Positions 25,340 to 37,174 of a stretch of 64,000 nucleotides of DNA are shown piece after piece (positions within the stretch are counted from its first letter, which is position 1; each line of letters begins with the position of its first letter). This stretch comes from Nannobrachium achirus. Taxonomy: Eukaryota; Chordata; Actinopteri; Myctophiformes; Myctophidae. Location: positions 34,009,796-34,073,795 of the forward strand of contig OY997642.1 in assembly GCA_963921795.1 (NCBI GenBank), in the 5' to 3' direction. The notes under the pieces are model-generated. The model was given only the letters and a program-made list of their open reading frames with translations, ran no database searches and had not been told where the DNA came from. Both the position numbers and the translations under genes were made by a program.

Positions 25340-26325
25340 GTCATCTATGAGCATGCACGTCATCAATATGACGTCAGCAGTTTTCGATGACATCAATTCT
25401 CCCCATATCTCCACATTTAGTCAGTCAGTCTTATGGTACTGGGTACCGCACTGGGTACTCTGACAATGAGTACAACGTGTACTGACAATTACAGCAATAG
25501 TAACTGTACTGCCATGCTGTTTTCAAACTGATAATAAAGTACTTCAATCAATCAATGACAATCAAGCGAATAAACGGGTGCTGTATGCATGTCCAACTTG
25601 TCCTTCCTGACTTGCATCGTTCTGGAGTAGGCCGGTACACACCAACCTAGTATCTTTAATTAATTGAGTGAGCCATGCAATATTACAGGTAATGAGTGAA
25701 ATTGTACAATTTCTCCCTCTCAAGGTGCAATGTTGTTGGCGACATCTCTAAGAGAATTTTGAGAGAGAGAGAGCGCGAGAGAAAAACTTATTCTTGTTAG
25801 TGTAATAATAATAATGTGTTCTTGAATGTCACAGGCGGTTAAGAGGAGAGTCAACATGATTTTTCCTCCAGGCATATAAGTTCAATATGTAGTGATGCAA
25901 TAAAGAGTAACCATTTTAGCCAGCTTCAGATCTGTTTTCTGATTTACTCTCAATGGAAGTACAGTGATACTCCTCCAAGGATACTTTAAAGAATATGCCT
26001 AAACAGCACAACCACCAATAGTGATAACGGGAAAAACAACATTAATAATAGCAACAATAAATAAAATTACAAAGGATTATCCACGCGTGCCTTTCATTCT
26101 TTCTGTCCTTTCATTCCTGGCTGAAGCTGAAGCTTTCAACAAAGTGCTGCTATTTAAATCAATACATCCCTCATTACAGAATAATGAATATTTCATCAGC
26201 GAGACTATTACTTCAAATGAATAATTTAACTGTGTTATATCAGTCAGGGTTGGGGGTTCAGTGGCACCGCGGTCCCTTAGCTTTTAATCTATTCAGAACG
26301 GGTACACATTATAGTGTATCATTAT
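25340..26325. other. Non-coding, with a LINE-tail-like end near 25530
   Basis: TGATAATAAAGTACTTCAAT followed by CAATCAATGAC (about 25531-25560) looks like a LINE 3' end with a short tandem tail. No coding part is visible upstream. The rest is unremarkable. Confidence 0.35.
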
Positions 26326-26340
26326 TGTATGCTTTAACTA

Positions 26341-26420
26341 TTGAAAAATAGCAGATATACAAGCTCACAGCACAGCACCGAGTGCCGCGCTGCGAGCTTG
26401 TAGATCTGCTATTTTTGAAA
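26341..26420. repeat. AGATCTACAAG hairpin module, intact, first of pair
   Basis: Left arm TTGAAAAATAGCAGATATAC and right arm GTAGATCTGCTATTTTTGAA surround GCACCGAGTGCCGCGC. The left arm carries GATATAC and the right GATCTGC, the outer/inner variant pattern of this family. Confidence 0.85.
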
Positions 26421-26640
26421 AATCGTGAAAATTAGATTTTTTACCCGATTCTATAAGTGTCTTTTGAATCCTTCTAAGGTTTTTAAAAAAAGCTATGTTT
26501 CTATGTCAGCAATCTGGCCAGCCATCGTCAAAAAAAAGGTCCCTTTCACTTCAACTGGAGCTCAGTTAAGTTATTCTTGAGAGACTACTATGTCAGTGGT
26601 TCTCAAACCTTTTCATGTGAAGGACACACATTTTCACGAC

Positions 26641-26676
26641 TTTTTCAAAAATAGCAGATCTACAAGCTCGCAGCGT
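26641..26676. repeat. AGATCTACAAG hairpin, second of pair: left arm, cut off from its right arm
   Basis: AAAATAGCAGATCTACAAGC then TCGCAGCG. The right arm CGCTGTGAGCTTGTATATCT and GCTATTTTT is at 28057-28088, on the far side of the nested element. Confidence 0.8.
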
Positions 26677-26867
26677 CAGGGGAGGCCTTAGCTATGTTTC
26701 ACCAGTTTCAATTGAAACGGGCCTCAGCCACCAGTGGGCCTCCAAGAGCTAGCCAGCAAGCCTTGTTCAACTTGCAACACACGTATAACACTTTTTAGAA
26801 ATCATATAACCTTGTTAATATAATGCCATTTAGGTCAATGCTATAACATTATGTAGTGATATAATAA

Positions 26868-27903
26868 TCTATCTATAAATGCGACAAATCTCTGTCTGTC
26901 TGTCTGTCTGTTTGTTTGTAATCCGCGTATCTCGAGAACCGTTCGTCCCACCGGCTTCAGATTCGGCACACGCGTTCCCCGCTGCGGCGCGGAGTGCAGT
27001 GCCGGGCCTCGGCCCGACTCGGCATGTGGTTTTCCCGAAGCGGCGCGAAACGTTCGGAATCTCCTTATGCGGAGCTGATTGTTAACATCAAGCTGTTCCT
27101 GAGGAAATCGGCACAATCGCTGACTCATTGTGACATCACTTCATAAAAGGCTCTGACATCACGTACGCCAGGAGTCAACAAAAAATCTCTGTGAATGTGT
27201 ATGTATGTATGTGAATCTCGAGAACCGTTCTTCCCACCGGCACGCGCGTTCTCCAGATATGGGCATAAAATGAATCCCCGAATGCGGAGCTGATGTCTGA
27301 CATCAGAGTTTTCCGCAACCGGTACTGTGTGTGCAGAGATCTCCATATATTGGGGTTTGCATTAAAGGGTGGGGACAAAGGCTAACAGAAGGCAAACAGA
27401 TGGTCAAAACGGGTCCTATGACAACATGACAACAGGTATATTGGGGTTTGCATTAAAGGGTGGGGACAAAGGCTAACAGAAGGCAAACAGATGGTCAAAA
27501 CGGGTCCTATGACAACAGGTATATTGGGGTTTGCATTAAAGGGTGGGGACAAAGGCTAACAGATGGTCAAAACGGGTCCTATGACAACAGGTATATTGGG
27601 GTTTGCATTAAAGGGTGGGGCAGGCATAAAATGGACGCAAATAGACAGATATCTCCATATATGGGCATATGGGCATAAAATGGACCCAGAACTATATCTG
27701 CAGTGATCTCCATATATGGACATAAAATGGACGCCGACAGACAGACAGATACAGATATCTCCATATATGGGCATAAATGGACACAGGCAAACAGATGGTC
27801 AAAACGGGTCCTATGACAACAGGTATAATGGGGTTTGCATTAAAGGGCGGGGCATTCATTCTCTATTTACATCGTTCCCGAGTTTGGGCGGCCCAGCTTC
27901 TAG
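26868..27903 (+). mobile_element. Helitron-like element, GGCTTCAGATTCGG family, copy 2
   Basis: Begins TCTATCTATAAATGCG after an A and ends CTAG before a T (27900-27904). The short GC palindrome TGGGCGGCCCA lies nine bases from the end. No duplication is needed, as expected for Helitron insertion between A and T. It holds (CTGT)n near the start, the GATGTCTGACATCA phrase and a minisatellite. There is no Rep/helicase. Confidence 0.65.
27367..27625. repeat. Minisatellite of 72-91 bp units inside the Helitron
   Basis: Units begin GGGTGGGGACAAAGG at 27367, 27458 and 27541, and a partial one at 27613. They differ by short internal deletions (loss of AAGGCAAACAG). Each includes GTCAAAACGGGTCCTATGAC. 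Confidence 0.85.
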
Positions 27904-28117
27904 TAATATATAAATAGCAGCCAGTCATTGACTATAAGTCAACTTCTGTGTGCGATTTTTGCGTGGCTACTGTGGCCTGGGTGCGCTGGCGGTGGCGTGG
28001 GGGGGCCTCATCAATAGCTCTTGAAACGGGCCTCCAGATTACTAAGGCCGCCCCTGCGCGCTGTGAGCTTGTATATCTGCTATTTTTCTCTGGTTAAAGC
28101 ATTCAATAATTCTAGGC

Positions 28118-29497
28118 CTAAATGGGTTAAACCCAACCACTCATTATGAGGCTTTTTAAAACACTGCACAACCCCAGTGAAAAGGCTGTGGATCGGGTTC
28201 AGAGACTGTTCTTTCTGAATATGCCAGGGTCGCAGTTCAAAACAGGGACGGTAAATGTATCTTCTACCTCAATTAGTCACACACACAATGAATTGAAAGC
28301 GTTTTTTTCTCTTCATAATAATGAGCTCCTATCCTCAAATCCCAAGTGGATGGGTGGCTTTTGTGCTCATTATGGAAATAATATAACCCTGGTGACCTAA
28401 TACAGAAATATATCAAATATTCAAAAGTTTGCCAGAAATAAATAAGGGTGGCTTTGGAAATGTTCTTACACATTGGGAATTGTAATAGTAGCGCTGTCAC
28501 TCTTGCTTTTTGCTGGAAGGGAATGGCTAGCGTTGAATAGAAAGACTTTGTAAGACTTTTGAGATTACAGACATTGAGAATAAAATATTAGGTTTGGTTC
28601 CCCCAAAAAGTCTATGCATCTGCAGCATTATAAGTGCAATCCAGTGAAATAGCTCAGCTATCATTGTCAAATTCTGGACTTCAGGGGGGTAGGCTTAATT
28701 TAAGTACAGTTACAGAATACATTAGGTAACACACACAAACACGCACGCTCACACACTCACACACTCACACACTATAAGTAGGATTTCCATGGGACAGACA
28801 GACAGAGCGATCAATCCACTCCCCCCTTGTGAACTTTATCACATGGTGAGATAGGAATCCTTTTGAGTACTGAGCTGTGCTGGGAGTTAAGCAACGCACC
28901 ATTCCTGGAAGATTATGGAAATGTCAGCCTTTCTCCTGTATCTCTCGTTTAAGAAGGCTAGAACTGACGACAGCGTGCCACTTGTGGCAGGGAGACGTGT
29001 TGATTGAGCGATGAGCACCCCGTTCAATCAGATCTGCTCGTCTGTATTTTCACACAGACAGGTTATAATTTCCGCGTAATTACCTCCATTCCAGTGAATT
29101 GCTCATTTGACACTTGAACATGTAATGACATACTACTGTATGAATGCAGACAGTTGAGCGCAGGCATCACAGGCATAATATCAGTCAGGCCCGTAAGGGT
29201 CCATTCTTACACACTCAGGGTTAGATTAACACTCTGGATTTTACTGTGAAGAAAGTAATCAGCGCAAGTTAATTCATCAGAAGTGAAGCTCAACAATCTT
29301 CCATTATTAGTCAAAAACACGCACACTGACACACATCTAACGGAGCTCTAGCTGTTGCTGCACCATATTGTCTCTGTATTAGCATAGTAAATGTGTCCCT
29401 TGAAGGTCTGACTGCCATTTAAGTCTGATGGCATGGAGACCAGAACGCATTTATTATGGCATATTGCTGGCCAAAATTCCAACAACTTGCAGTATGT
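28118..29497. other. Non-coding single-copy-like sequence
   Basis: No gene seen. 28910-29125 is a non-repetitive block with homeodomain-like TAATTA sites, and is a candidate regulatory element subject to alignment. Confidence 0.4.
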
Positions 29498-29571
29498 GAA
29501 AAAGAGAGGAGAGATCCGAGCACTCACAAGCACTTACTTTTTTGAGTGCTCGGATCGCTCTTCTCTTTTTC
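29498..29571. repeat. Inverted repeat with 30-bp arms
   Basis: The arms at 29498-29527 and 29542-29571 share GATCCGAGCACTC and its complement GAGTGCTCGGATC, with about 27 of 30 bases pairing and a 14-nt loop. It could be a small MITE or a hairpin transcript. Confidence 0.7.
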
Positions 29572-29751
29572 AAGTTTTAGTCTCACTGATCCTAGAAGCA
29601 CCTAACTATGTTTTTGAGCGGTGGTCACACCGTCTCCTATACGTGGCCGTGTGTGTGGGTATGTATGTATGTATGCGTCCGTCCGTCCGTGTCTCTGTAT
29701 GTAGCCTGCAGTACCTTTTCTAACCACGAGAGGCGCTGTTGTTCAGACTCA

Positions 29752-29754
<3 letters not shown>

Positions 29755-29801
<47 letters not shown>

Positions 29802-29862
29802 TACACACACGCGCGCGCATGCACGCACGCACGCGCGCGCACACACACACACACACACGCAG
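29755..29862. repeat. (CA)n / (GC)-rich microsatellite
   Basis: CA array with an internal GCGC/GCAC segment, preceded by (GTAT)n and (CCGT)n steps near 29660-29690. Confidence 0.95.
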
Positions 29863-29902
29863 CCTCCACCGCTCAGTTCACACGAGTGTGATTTTTTTTA
29901 CT

Positions 29903-30065
29903 CAGTGTTTCTCAAACTTTCAAATTTCAAGGTCTCCCCTTAACTCTGACAGTATACAAATGGAACCAAATGAACTGTCAGAGTTGCAGACTTGTGTGGG
30001 TCAATTTAGATCCCCCTAAAGGAACCCACAGAGTCCCTGGCTGGAATCCACTTTGAGAACCATTG
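29903..30065 (+). mobile_element. Short hAT-like MITE, CAGTGGTTCTCAAAC type
   Basis: Ends CAGTGTTTCTCAAACTTT and CACTTTGAGAACCATTG. Flanks TTTTTACT and TTTTAACT match at 7 of 8 bases. It shares ACAAATGGAACCAAATG with the elements at 21467 and 53876. Confidence 0.8.
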
Positions 30066-30073
30066 TTTTAACT

Positions 30074-32339
30074 CAACCTGTACCTCCACTGAGCACCTAG
30101 TTATTCTCTCTTTTCAACTTGCAGTACAGTATGTGCAGTACAGAATGCTTTGTGCTACGACTATGTGCATTACTAGCACAAGAAACAGCAACTAACATCT
30201 GAGGCACTTTTAAAAACATGTAGTATTTCAAAAGACAGACCATATTCCCACGTCTCTCCACCAGCGCCGATTTAACGTATTCTTCTGTCTACCTGGCAGC
30301 AATATCTGCCAGGGGTCTGAAAGATACGTACAGTATGTACACCCCTTTGTCTGCACTGGAAATAATGTTCTGGTCAATAGATCCTTACTGAGCTTGCAAG
30401 AGGGAATGATAAAAGATACAAACAGATCGATTAAAACACATTTACAGCATATGTACCGATAATAAAGGATACCAGATACAAGATATAAACACATTTTAGG
30501 GTGTTCTGCAAAATACTTCCATGCGCTCAGAGCATAAAAACAAATAGCACATCTTCCAAGCTGGGTACAAGCTTTATGGACAGATGAAGTCAGCCATTAG
30601 ACCAAGTATGATGCAGTTCAGAGGACCAGTCTAGCATTATAGATGTGATAAACCGGCAGCTTCTCGCATGTTTCAGACAGAGAAGACCAACCATTTTTTA
30701 CACAGGTTGTAATGGTGATAATGATGACAAGATTGATATTTTAATGTAAATTTCATCATCTAGCATACATGTACAGTATATATTTGGTATTCTACAATGT
30801 ATATTGTGTAACTCTCAATCTAGCACAGTGTAAATATGAAAGATTTAGCTATCTACTGTAGCCCTAGAGCACAACAACGTTATTTTTATTTCTATGTGCA
30901 TTCAGTAAAAGCATAAAGTCTAAAGTGCCGCTTGGAGAACATCAAAGGAGTGTTGCAAGTTCTCCACAGCTAGCAGAGCAGAATCTGCAGTGCAATACCG
31001 TATATTGTATCAACCACATATAAATGTGCATGGCATTTACATTTAACTCCATTTAAAGTAAGATTTTAACTTGTTTCAGAGTAAGATTTTATATGGAAAT
31101 TGGGCAACTTCAGACTTCAAAACAACATGGTTAATATGTATTTCTTTATTTATAAGACTGTTTCAGAACAGCAGAACTCAGCGGAATGGCACTACCTTGA
31201 AGATTCTCTAGTAGAAGAATATACACAATTGGTAGGCTATGGTAAGAGTCAAATGTTTGGGTTTCCAACATAAGCACTTGAACTAAAATCAACATGATTT
31301 AAAATATGTAAAAGCAAGGAATGATCAGTCCTTGAACAGTGTCAAGTGCCTTGGAGGTACACAAGGTTGGCAGCGCTGTAATGTTTATTCTCATCCAAAG
31401 CATTTACAATACCCTATGTCATTCACAACTTAAGGCTTGAGCCCGGATTGATGGAGACTCTGACTCTTGACTTTCCTCAAGTTTACTAGGAAACTTCTAG
31501 AAATTCAATTTAGATATTTTGGTCTGTAATTATTTGGATCACTCTTTAATCCACCCTTATTCAGGAGGATGACAATAACAAACATGTTTTCCACTCTCTG
31601 GAACAACACCAATAGAAATAGCATGGTTTAAACATGGCTCAGTGGAGTAGTAGAAAAAAAAGGATCCAAATTGTCTTTGCTGTATTTCTTAGGATCAGTG
31701 ATTTGAAGAACCCCAGTAACTATACACTAAGAGAGACAGGCTCAGGAATAAACCGTCGAGACACAAGATTAGATTTGGGGTATATACTGTAATCATAAAT
31801 TATTATAAGATGGTCAATGTTAGTAGGAAGGGATCCCATGCCCTCATCCTCCAAATTGTGTCCAGCTGCGGCAAAGTGTCTATTAAAGGCAAAAGGCGGA
31901 AAAGATGTAACTACTCGTAAGCAATCATCAAGCTTGACATGTGTCAATGGGTATCATTGCTATCATTGGATTTAGATTATTTGATTCGATAAGAGACCAA
32001 GTTCAAATAATAATCACCTTTAGCCTTTCTCACAAGTAATGTGCATTTATTTCTGATATTTCTAAATGAAATAGAGCACGATTCCTCTTTATTGCATCTG
32101 GCGAGGAACCAAGCTAGCCATGAATAAGGTTAGTTCAGGTTGGGGGGACAACGACCATGGACTAGATCTATTTTTCACTCTAATCTTTTATTCTTTCTTT
32201 CCTTTTTGTTCAAGACTTATTTTGAGCATTGTATGCTTTATTTTAGATACATAAAAAAGCATACTGGGGCCTCTATTATTGCTAATATAGCCTTGTAAAC
32301 AAAATGGCATCTGCTTGCGACTGTAACCTGTTCCTGTTC
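30074..32339. other. Non-coding single-copy-like sequence
   Basis: Over 2 kb without repeat structure, RNA or gene that I can see. Confidence 0.5.
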
Positions 32340-33172
32340 CTGTTCCTTATCTCGGACAGGGATACTGTAGCTTGCAGGTTGAAAAGACCCTTAGCCTTAG
32401 CTCTGAACTAAATAAGATCTGCACCGGCTCAATGACAACACATTATCAATTTACCTGGGCAAAACCGAATCCATCCTCTTAAGATCAAACCATAACCTCA
32501 GCAAGGTCGAAAACGTCATAGTCAAAGTGGGTGCTAATGTAATAACTCGAAAAAACGAAATTACCTACTTAGGTTGCATCCTTGAGGCTAATCTATCCAG
32601 CGAAAAGATGACTACAAAGGTAATCAAAAAAATCAACCAAAGAACTTGTTTCTTACAGAGGATCGCCCGATAGCCGATAACAATACACAGAAGACTAGCG
32701 GGTACAATCATTCAGCTCCTCTATGACTATGGAGTACATGTATGGTATCGCAACGCCCCAAGTTCAAATCAGGGCCCCAAAGGCCCTGAAAACAGCCCAA
32801 AACAAACTAATTAGGGTCCTGCTTAACCTTCCTCCTTGGACTCACCTCACTGCTTTTCACCAGTCTAGTGTGGGGTGGCTCAGAGTAGATGACAGAGTAC
32901 AGCATCTTGCAATGGGCCTGGTGTACAACATACACTACACCAAGATACCCATGTACCTGACAAAATACTTCCAAAATGTCAAGGATGTCCACAATTACAA
33001 AACCAGAGGCAGCGCCACAGACTATGTTCAACCCAGATTCGGATCAAACAAAGGGTCAAATTCATTCTCCTGCTATACCACTAAAATGTGTTTTTTTAAA
33101 GGTGCATGCTTATTTACAGTGCAACGGTGAAGAGCGTTGTAAAAACAAAAAAATAAAGAAATAATAATAATT
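32340..33172 (+). pseudogene. L2/CR1/Rex-group LINE, reverse transcriptase 3' part with frameshifts and a stop
   Basis: Three frames are used in turn. ELNKICTG (about 32400) gives way to LSIYLGKTESILL and ITYLGCILEANL (from 32428), which meets a stop at about 32671 and continues as LLYDYGVHVWY. A second shift near 32760 leads to AQNKLIRVLLNLPPWTHL and VHNYKTRGS (to 33130). These are the thumb and C-terminal motifs of L2/CR1-like LINE polymerases. The 3' end carries AATAAAGAAATAATAATAA. The 5' part is missing. Confidence 0.85.
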
Positions 33173-33668
33173 CAACATCAGGAATTCCATATAAGATGAT
33201 TGTCGCTAGCATTATTTAGCAAAGCTTGTTTATGACAAATTATTTCATATGAACTATAATTTGTAGACAGTGACGTTCGAGTATGTGTTCCTAATACATG
33301 CAATAGGACATTGATCACTATTTCCCCAAAACACCACTTGCAATGATCTTGACTCTCTTTTGGACATTTCTTTAACCAATTATAATAGATCACAGACAAG
33401 CATTCTTCAGATTAAGTTGGGTCTAATAAATAATCAACAGTCATTTCAGTATACTGTACATGCTTTTTTGAAATTCAAAACATGACATTCAATGTTTCCT
33501 AGCCATTTCAAACAATGTTTTGATATCATTCATGAATGCATTGCAACAAAATCAGTTACACTGTATATTGCTTGTCTCCTTCAGACACCCACCATACAGC
33601 TATGAACTTGCTCTTTGAGCCTGGTGTACAATGCATTCAGCATTACACAAGCAGCTGTCCATATCACC
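33173..33668. other. Non-coding sequence, nothing recognised
   Basis: No gene or repeat structure seen. Confidence 0.5.
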
Positions 33669-33676
33669 TCTTAAAC

Positions 33677-34036
33677 CAGGGGTCTTCAACAGGGGTTGCA
33701 GGACCCCTAGGGGGTCCTCAAAGTTACTACAGGGGGTCCTCCAAATCTTCCAATCCTTTTTATATTAATAGATTGAACCCTAGTGTACATATTCTGAGAA
33801 CTGTAGACAAAAATAGCAGATCAAGCTCACAACGCCTCACGCTGCGAGGCGTTGTGAGCTTGTAGGTCGGCTATTTTCAGCAAAGAGCTTTGGTGAAAAG
33901 GGGAAAAAGAGCAGACCAATACAGAGTGAAAGGTCAAGTTTATTAGGTAATGACTAATACACTAATAATAATGAATCCCTGCTCCATCTCTCTCTCAACT
34001 AAGGGGTCCTTGGCCTGAAAACAAAGAAGACCCCTG
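33677..34036 (+). mobile_element. hAT-like element, CAGGGGTCTTCAAC family, copy 2
   Basis: Begins CAGGGGTCTTCAACAGG and ends AAGAAGACCCCTG. Flanks TCTTAAAC (33669-33676) and TCTTAGAC (34037-34044) match at 7 of 8 bases. The body aligns with copy 1 (GGTCAAGTTTATTA, CTCAACTAAGGGGTCC). It contains an intact hairpin module where copy 1 has only one arm. Confidence 0.88.
33809..33880. repeat. AGATCTACAAG hairpin module, near intact
   Basis: The left arm AAAATAGCAGATCAAGCTCAC has lost CTAC. The right arm is GTGAGCTTGTAGGTCGGC followed by TATTTT. The tip is CGCCTCACGCTGCGAGGCG. Confidence 0.85.
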
Positions 34037-34044
34037 TCTTAGAC

Positions 34045-34710
34045 TATATGTTCTCAAAGATTGCATTAACAGTGGAGCCATCTTATCTGGATCTATCTGT
34101 CCCTGGTCTCTCTCTCATCTATCTATTCACAGTATGCTCTGTCTGAGAGACCTGCTGAATGATAAACTGTAAAGTTCTCTGTGGATCAATGACTCATAAG
34201 TATAAACCAATTTCTTTCACAAACTGCCCTTTGGGAAATAAAGGGAAATAAAACATACACTAGCTTTTCTCCGCTCTGTGCTTTGTTTCCTTTGCACTTG
34301 CCTATGCTCTCCACAGCCATGTTTGACTTGTTGGGTTCCACTTTAGCTTGCATGGATTGTTCAGGAAGCCTGTCTGACGTCATCTACCGTAAGTAAAACA
34401 ATCCTGTGGCGTTGGTGAATCCAGCAAATCATCTGGCACCATACAAGAAGCCTTTATAGATTTTCAAGGCCCAGGAGGTATTGTTGAGAGCTAGAATAGG
34501 CATGCAACATGTCAGATTATTCTGCTTGTACAATGCTGTGACAAAACATCCAATACTCTTTTCAACATTTTCAATATTTTTTTCAGATTAGTTTTACATC
34601 CACTGATACAAACAAAAGTATAATCCAGTGTTCTATTCTATTCTTTTTCTTCTTTTTTTGCACTGTCCTTGTATTGCCAATTTCCTCCATTATGCAATCA
34701 TATTACATGG
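34045..34710. other. Non-coding sequence, nothing recognised
   Basis: No gene or repeat structure seen. Confidence 0.5.
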
Positions 34711-34713
34711 ACA

Positions 34714-34841
<128 letters not shown>

Positions 34842-34915
34842 CTGTCAATCATCCATATTAGCCTATATGTTTCTTAACATGACCTTCTGGAAACAGCTGG
34901 CTTATAGCAAAGGGA

Positions 34916-34962
34916 TTCTATTCTATTCTATTCTATTCTATTCTATTCTATTCTATTCTAGT
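34916..34962. repeat. (CTATT)n pentanucleotide repeat
   Basis: Nine units of TTCTA. Confidence 0.95.
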
Positions 34963-35724
34963 AACTCCAAAGGGACATGTTCTGTTGATGTTTGATGACC
35001 ATGACAGTTTGTGCTGTGCTGCCCTCCACAGGTGATGACAGGCAGTACCTGCTAGATCAAACCCAATTCCAGGCACAGAGAGCACTAAGCACTTTTGATC
35101 TCCTGTGAGAACCATTTTCCCAGAACCTCCTACTTAATGTTTTGACACTGTTACCCACATAAACGATCTGTACAGCGCTTAGGAATACTAAAGCGCTCTG
35201 TTGTGCACATAACGTGTAAGAAGAGGGCTGGGGAACAAAACCTGTCAACAGACTGAGTCAGACAATGCTTAGAAGAGATTGAGGTAAACAGGTCCATTCT
35301 TCAGGTTATGTACCACTTTGATCCCAAGAAATAGAGGGAAAGAAAGGGGGAGACAGACGAGGAGAGAAGAGCTAGACTAGGAAGAGATCATATGCTGCAG
35401 GTAAAAACATCACTACCGCATGTGCTGCTCATTTACACTGCACCAAAAAAGCAAGTCTTAATTAATGGTGATGGTGATTACCTTATACAATATTATTTGA
35501 AGAAAGAACTAAACAAGAACAGCAATTTTCTTTCTTCAGAATTTATGGACACTGAGTCTGACAGGTTGAAAACTGAGTGGTGATCATGGATAGATACTGT
35601 AACTAAAAAGCTGCTACCAGTTCAATAGGCTAAATGCACAGCAGCAATATAAGAGAAAATGGGTCCCTTCTCACTTCCTTCAAAGGTCTTTCCAATGATA
35701 CTCATGAAGGCTCTGTTCCATTTC
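34963..35724. other. Non-coding sequence, nothing recognised
   Basis: No gene or repeat structure seen. Confidence 0.45.
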
Positions 35725-35732
35725 ATGTAGCA

Positions 35733-35850
35733 CAGTGGTTCACAAACCTTTTATTTGAAGGACCCCCATAACTCTACACACCTTTTAAGGGGTCATTTGG
35801 AACCCCCAAGGAACGATGAGGGTCCCTGGACCACACTTTGAGACCCACTG
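35733..35850 (+). mobile_element. 118-bp hAT-like MITE
   Basis: Ends CAGTGGTTCACAAACCTTTT and CACTTTGAGACCCACTG. Flanks ATGTAGCA and GTGTAGCA match at 7 of 8 bases. It is the shortest complete member of the CAGTGGTTCTCAAAC group in the window. Confidence 0.85.
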
Positions 35851-36014
35851 GTGTAGCAGAGTGTTTCCAGTGAGCCAACATGCAGGATATGAGCACCCTG
35901 ACTCTGTTTGACCAGAATGGAACAGAGCCTTCATTATTGGTAACAACTGAAGGAAGTGAGAACTGAGAAGAGACCCAACTTCTCTCCAAAATGGCTGCTG
36001 GGCATATAGCCTAT

Positions 36015-36078
36015 TACAATTTACTACCAAGATTGTAGGAAGTCTTATGGTAGACTTCCTGCAATCTTGTAAATTGTA
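36015..36078. repeat. 64-nt imperfect hairpin of pre-miRNA size
   Basis: The left arm (36015-36044, with CAAGATTGTAGGAAGTCT) and right arm (36052-36078, AGACTTCCTGCAATCTTG) pair with one mismatch and a 3-nt bulge around a short loop. It has the size and form of a miRNA precursor, but may equally be a small MITE. Confidence 0.5.
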
Positions 36079-36247
36079 CATTTAGAGTAAATACCTCCAC
36101 CAGGTAGAGGGACAGAGACAGAGAAAAACAGATAGGACTGGGAGGGGAAACACAGAGAGGGAGAACAAGAGGAAGAAAGAGGGAAAACTTGTCATCAATT
36201 ATCTTAATCCAATTTAGACATAAAGCCTAATCAATAGTTGCATGCTG

Positions 36248-36303
36248 TTAGCCAATCTACAAGCTAACTACGACCTATGAGCTTTGTTGATCGGCTATTT
36301 TCT
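36248..36303. repeat. AGATCTACAAG hairpin module, diverged, no recognised host element
   Basis: TTAGCCAATCTACAAGCTAA and GAGCTTTGTTGATCGGCTATTTT keep the core ATCTACAAGC and its complement with several changes. I see no transposon ends around it. Confidence 0.6.
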
Positions 36304-37126
36304 GAGCAAGACATGATGCACAACCAACGATAAATCAGGCTTCAAAAGGATCTCATGTGTGAAAATACTTTCATTTCCTGCCATTATACTGATACCCACA
36401 TGGCATCATGGACAACTCATTGCACTGTGGCGTGCATGACCCAAATAGCCTACTTATTTGGGACTAAACACAAAGGCACAGATGTTCCACAGTCCATAAT
36501 GAAGCCACAGCTAAGGTCATATTTACCTCAGTGATTTCACCCATCTGTTGTTCAAAGGTTAGGAACAAGTCAGACAAAGCAGCTGATCCGGAGGGTGCGT
36601 ATTGAACCACAATTTAAAACCAAAGCAGTATTATTCACAGAAATAATGTATTCCTACTTTCTTATCCCTTTTACATAATTATATTATTTTCTTTGTGTAC
36701 TTTGAAGAGGCAACTATTTGCTGAAATGAGGTCAGACTAGATAGGCGAAAACATAAATTTGAGAAAATATTTATCAAATTTCTTATGAAGATGCTAGAGA
36801 TATGTATGTATTAGCTACTGAAATTTATTTTCTTGTTTTGTTTATGTCAATTTTAGATCAGACTCAGTCTACTCCTTTCTCTGTGACCTCAAAGACACGC
36901 AAATCATCTGAGGCCCTCATCCGTACCAACCTGACACTTCTGTCAAGGGCATGACATAATGTGACTAGCTCGGAAACACGTACAGTGAGAGCAAGGCTGA
37001 GCGACTTTAACTGAAATGGCTCCATTACTGGTGTATGGAGAGGCTCTGGGTCTTTATCTGTAGTCTTTGGAGGAGAGTTTTCCTTCTTAGTGGCTTGTGA
37101 GAAAGAAACTGAAGTGAAGAAGCTTT

Positions 37127-37174
<48 letters not shown>

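Larger units (their letters stand above)
26677..28056 (+). mobile_element. CAGGGGAGGCCTTAG element inserted in a hairpin loop, itself holding a Helitron
   Basis: Ends read CAGGGGAGGCCTTAG and, on the other strand, CAGGGGCGGCCTTAGTAA. The two end segments (26677-26867 and 27904-28056) share phrases such as GAAACGGGCCTC. The flanks CGCAGCGT and CGCGCTGT match at 5 of 8 bases, but they belong to a palindrome and so are ambiguous. It is probably hAT-like. The insertion point is the loop of the recurrent hairpin. Confidence 0.7.
26326..28117 (+). mobile_element. hAT-like element, CAGGGGCGTCAC family, split by a 1.38 kb insertion
   Basis: The internal text of the family is present in order: first hairpin (26341), CAGTGGTTCTCAAACC (26594), then the left arm of the second hairpin (to 26676). 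The right arm and TTAAAGCATTCAATAATT resume at 28057. The termini are degraded and no target duplication is seen, so the outer limits are approximate. Confidence 0.65.

Noticed and set aside
27367-27625. Repeats at regular spacing, considered as a CRISPR-like array
   Set aside because: Units are whole-length copies with shrinking size inside a Helitron-like element in a eukaryote. There are no unique spacers.
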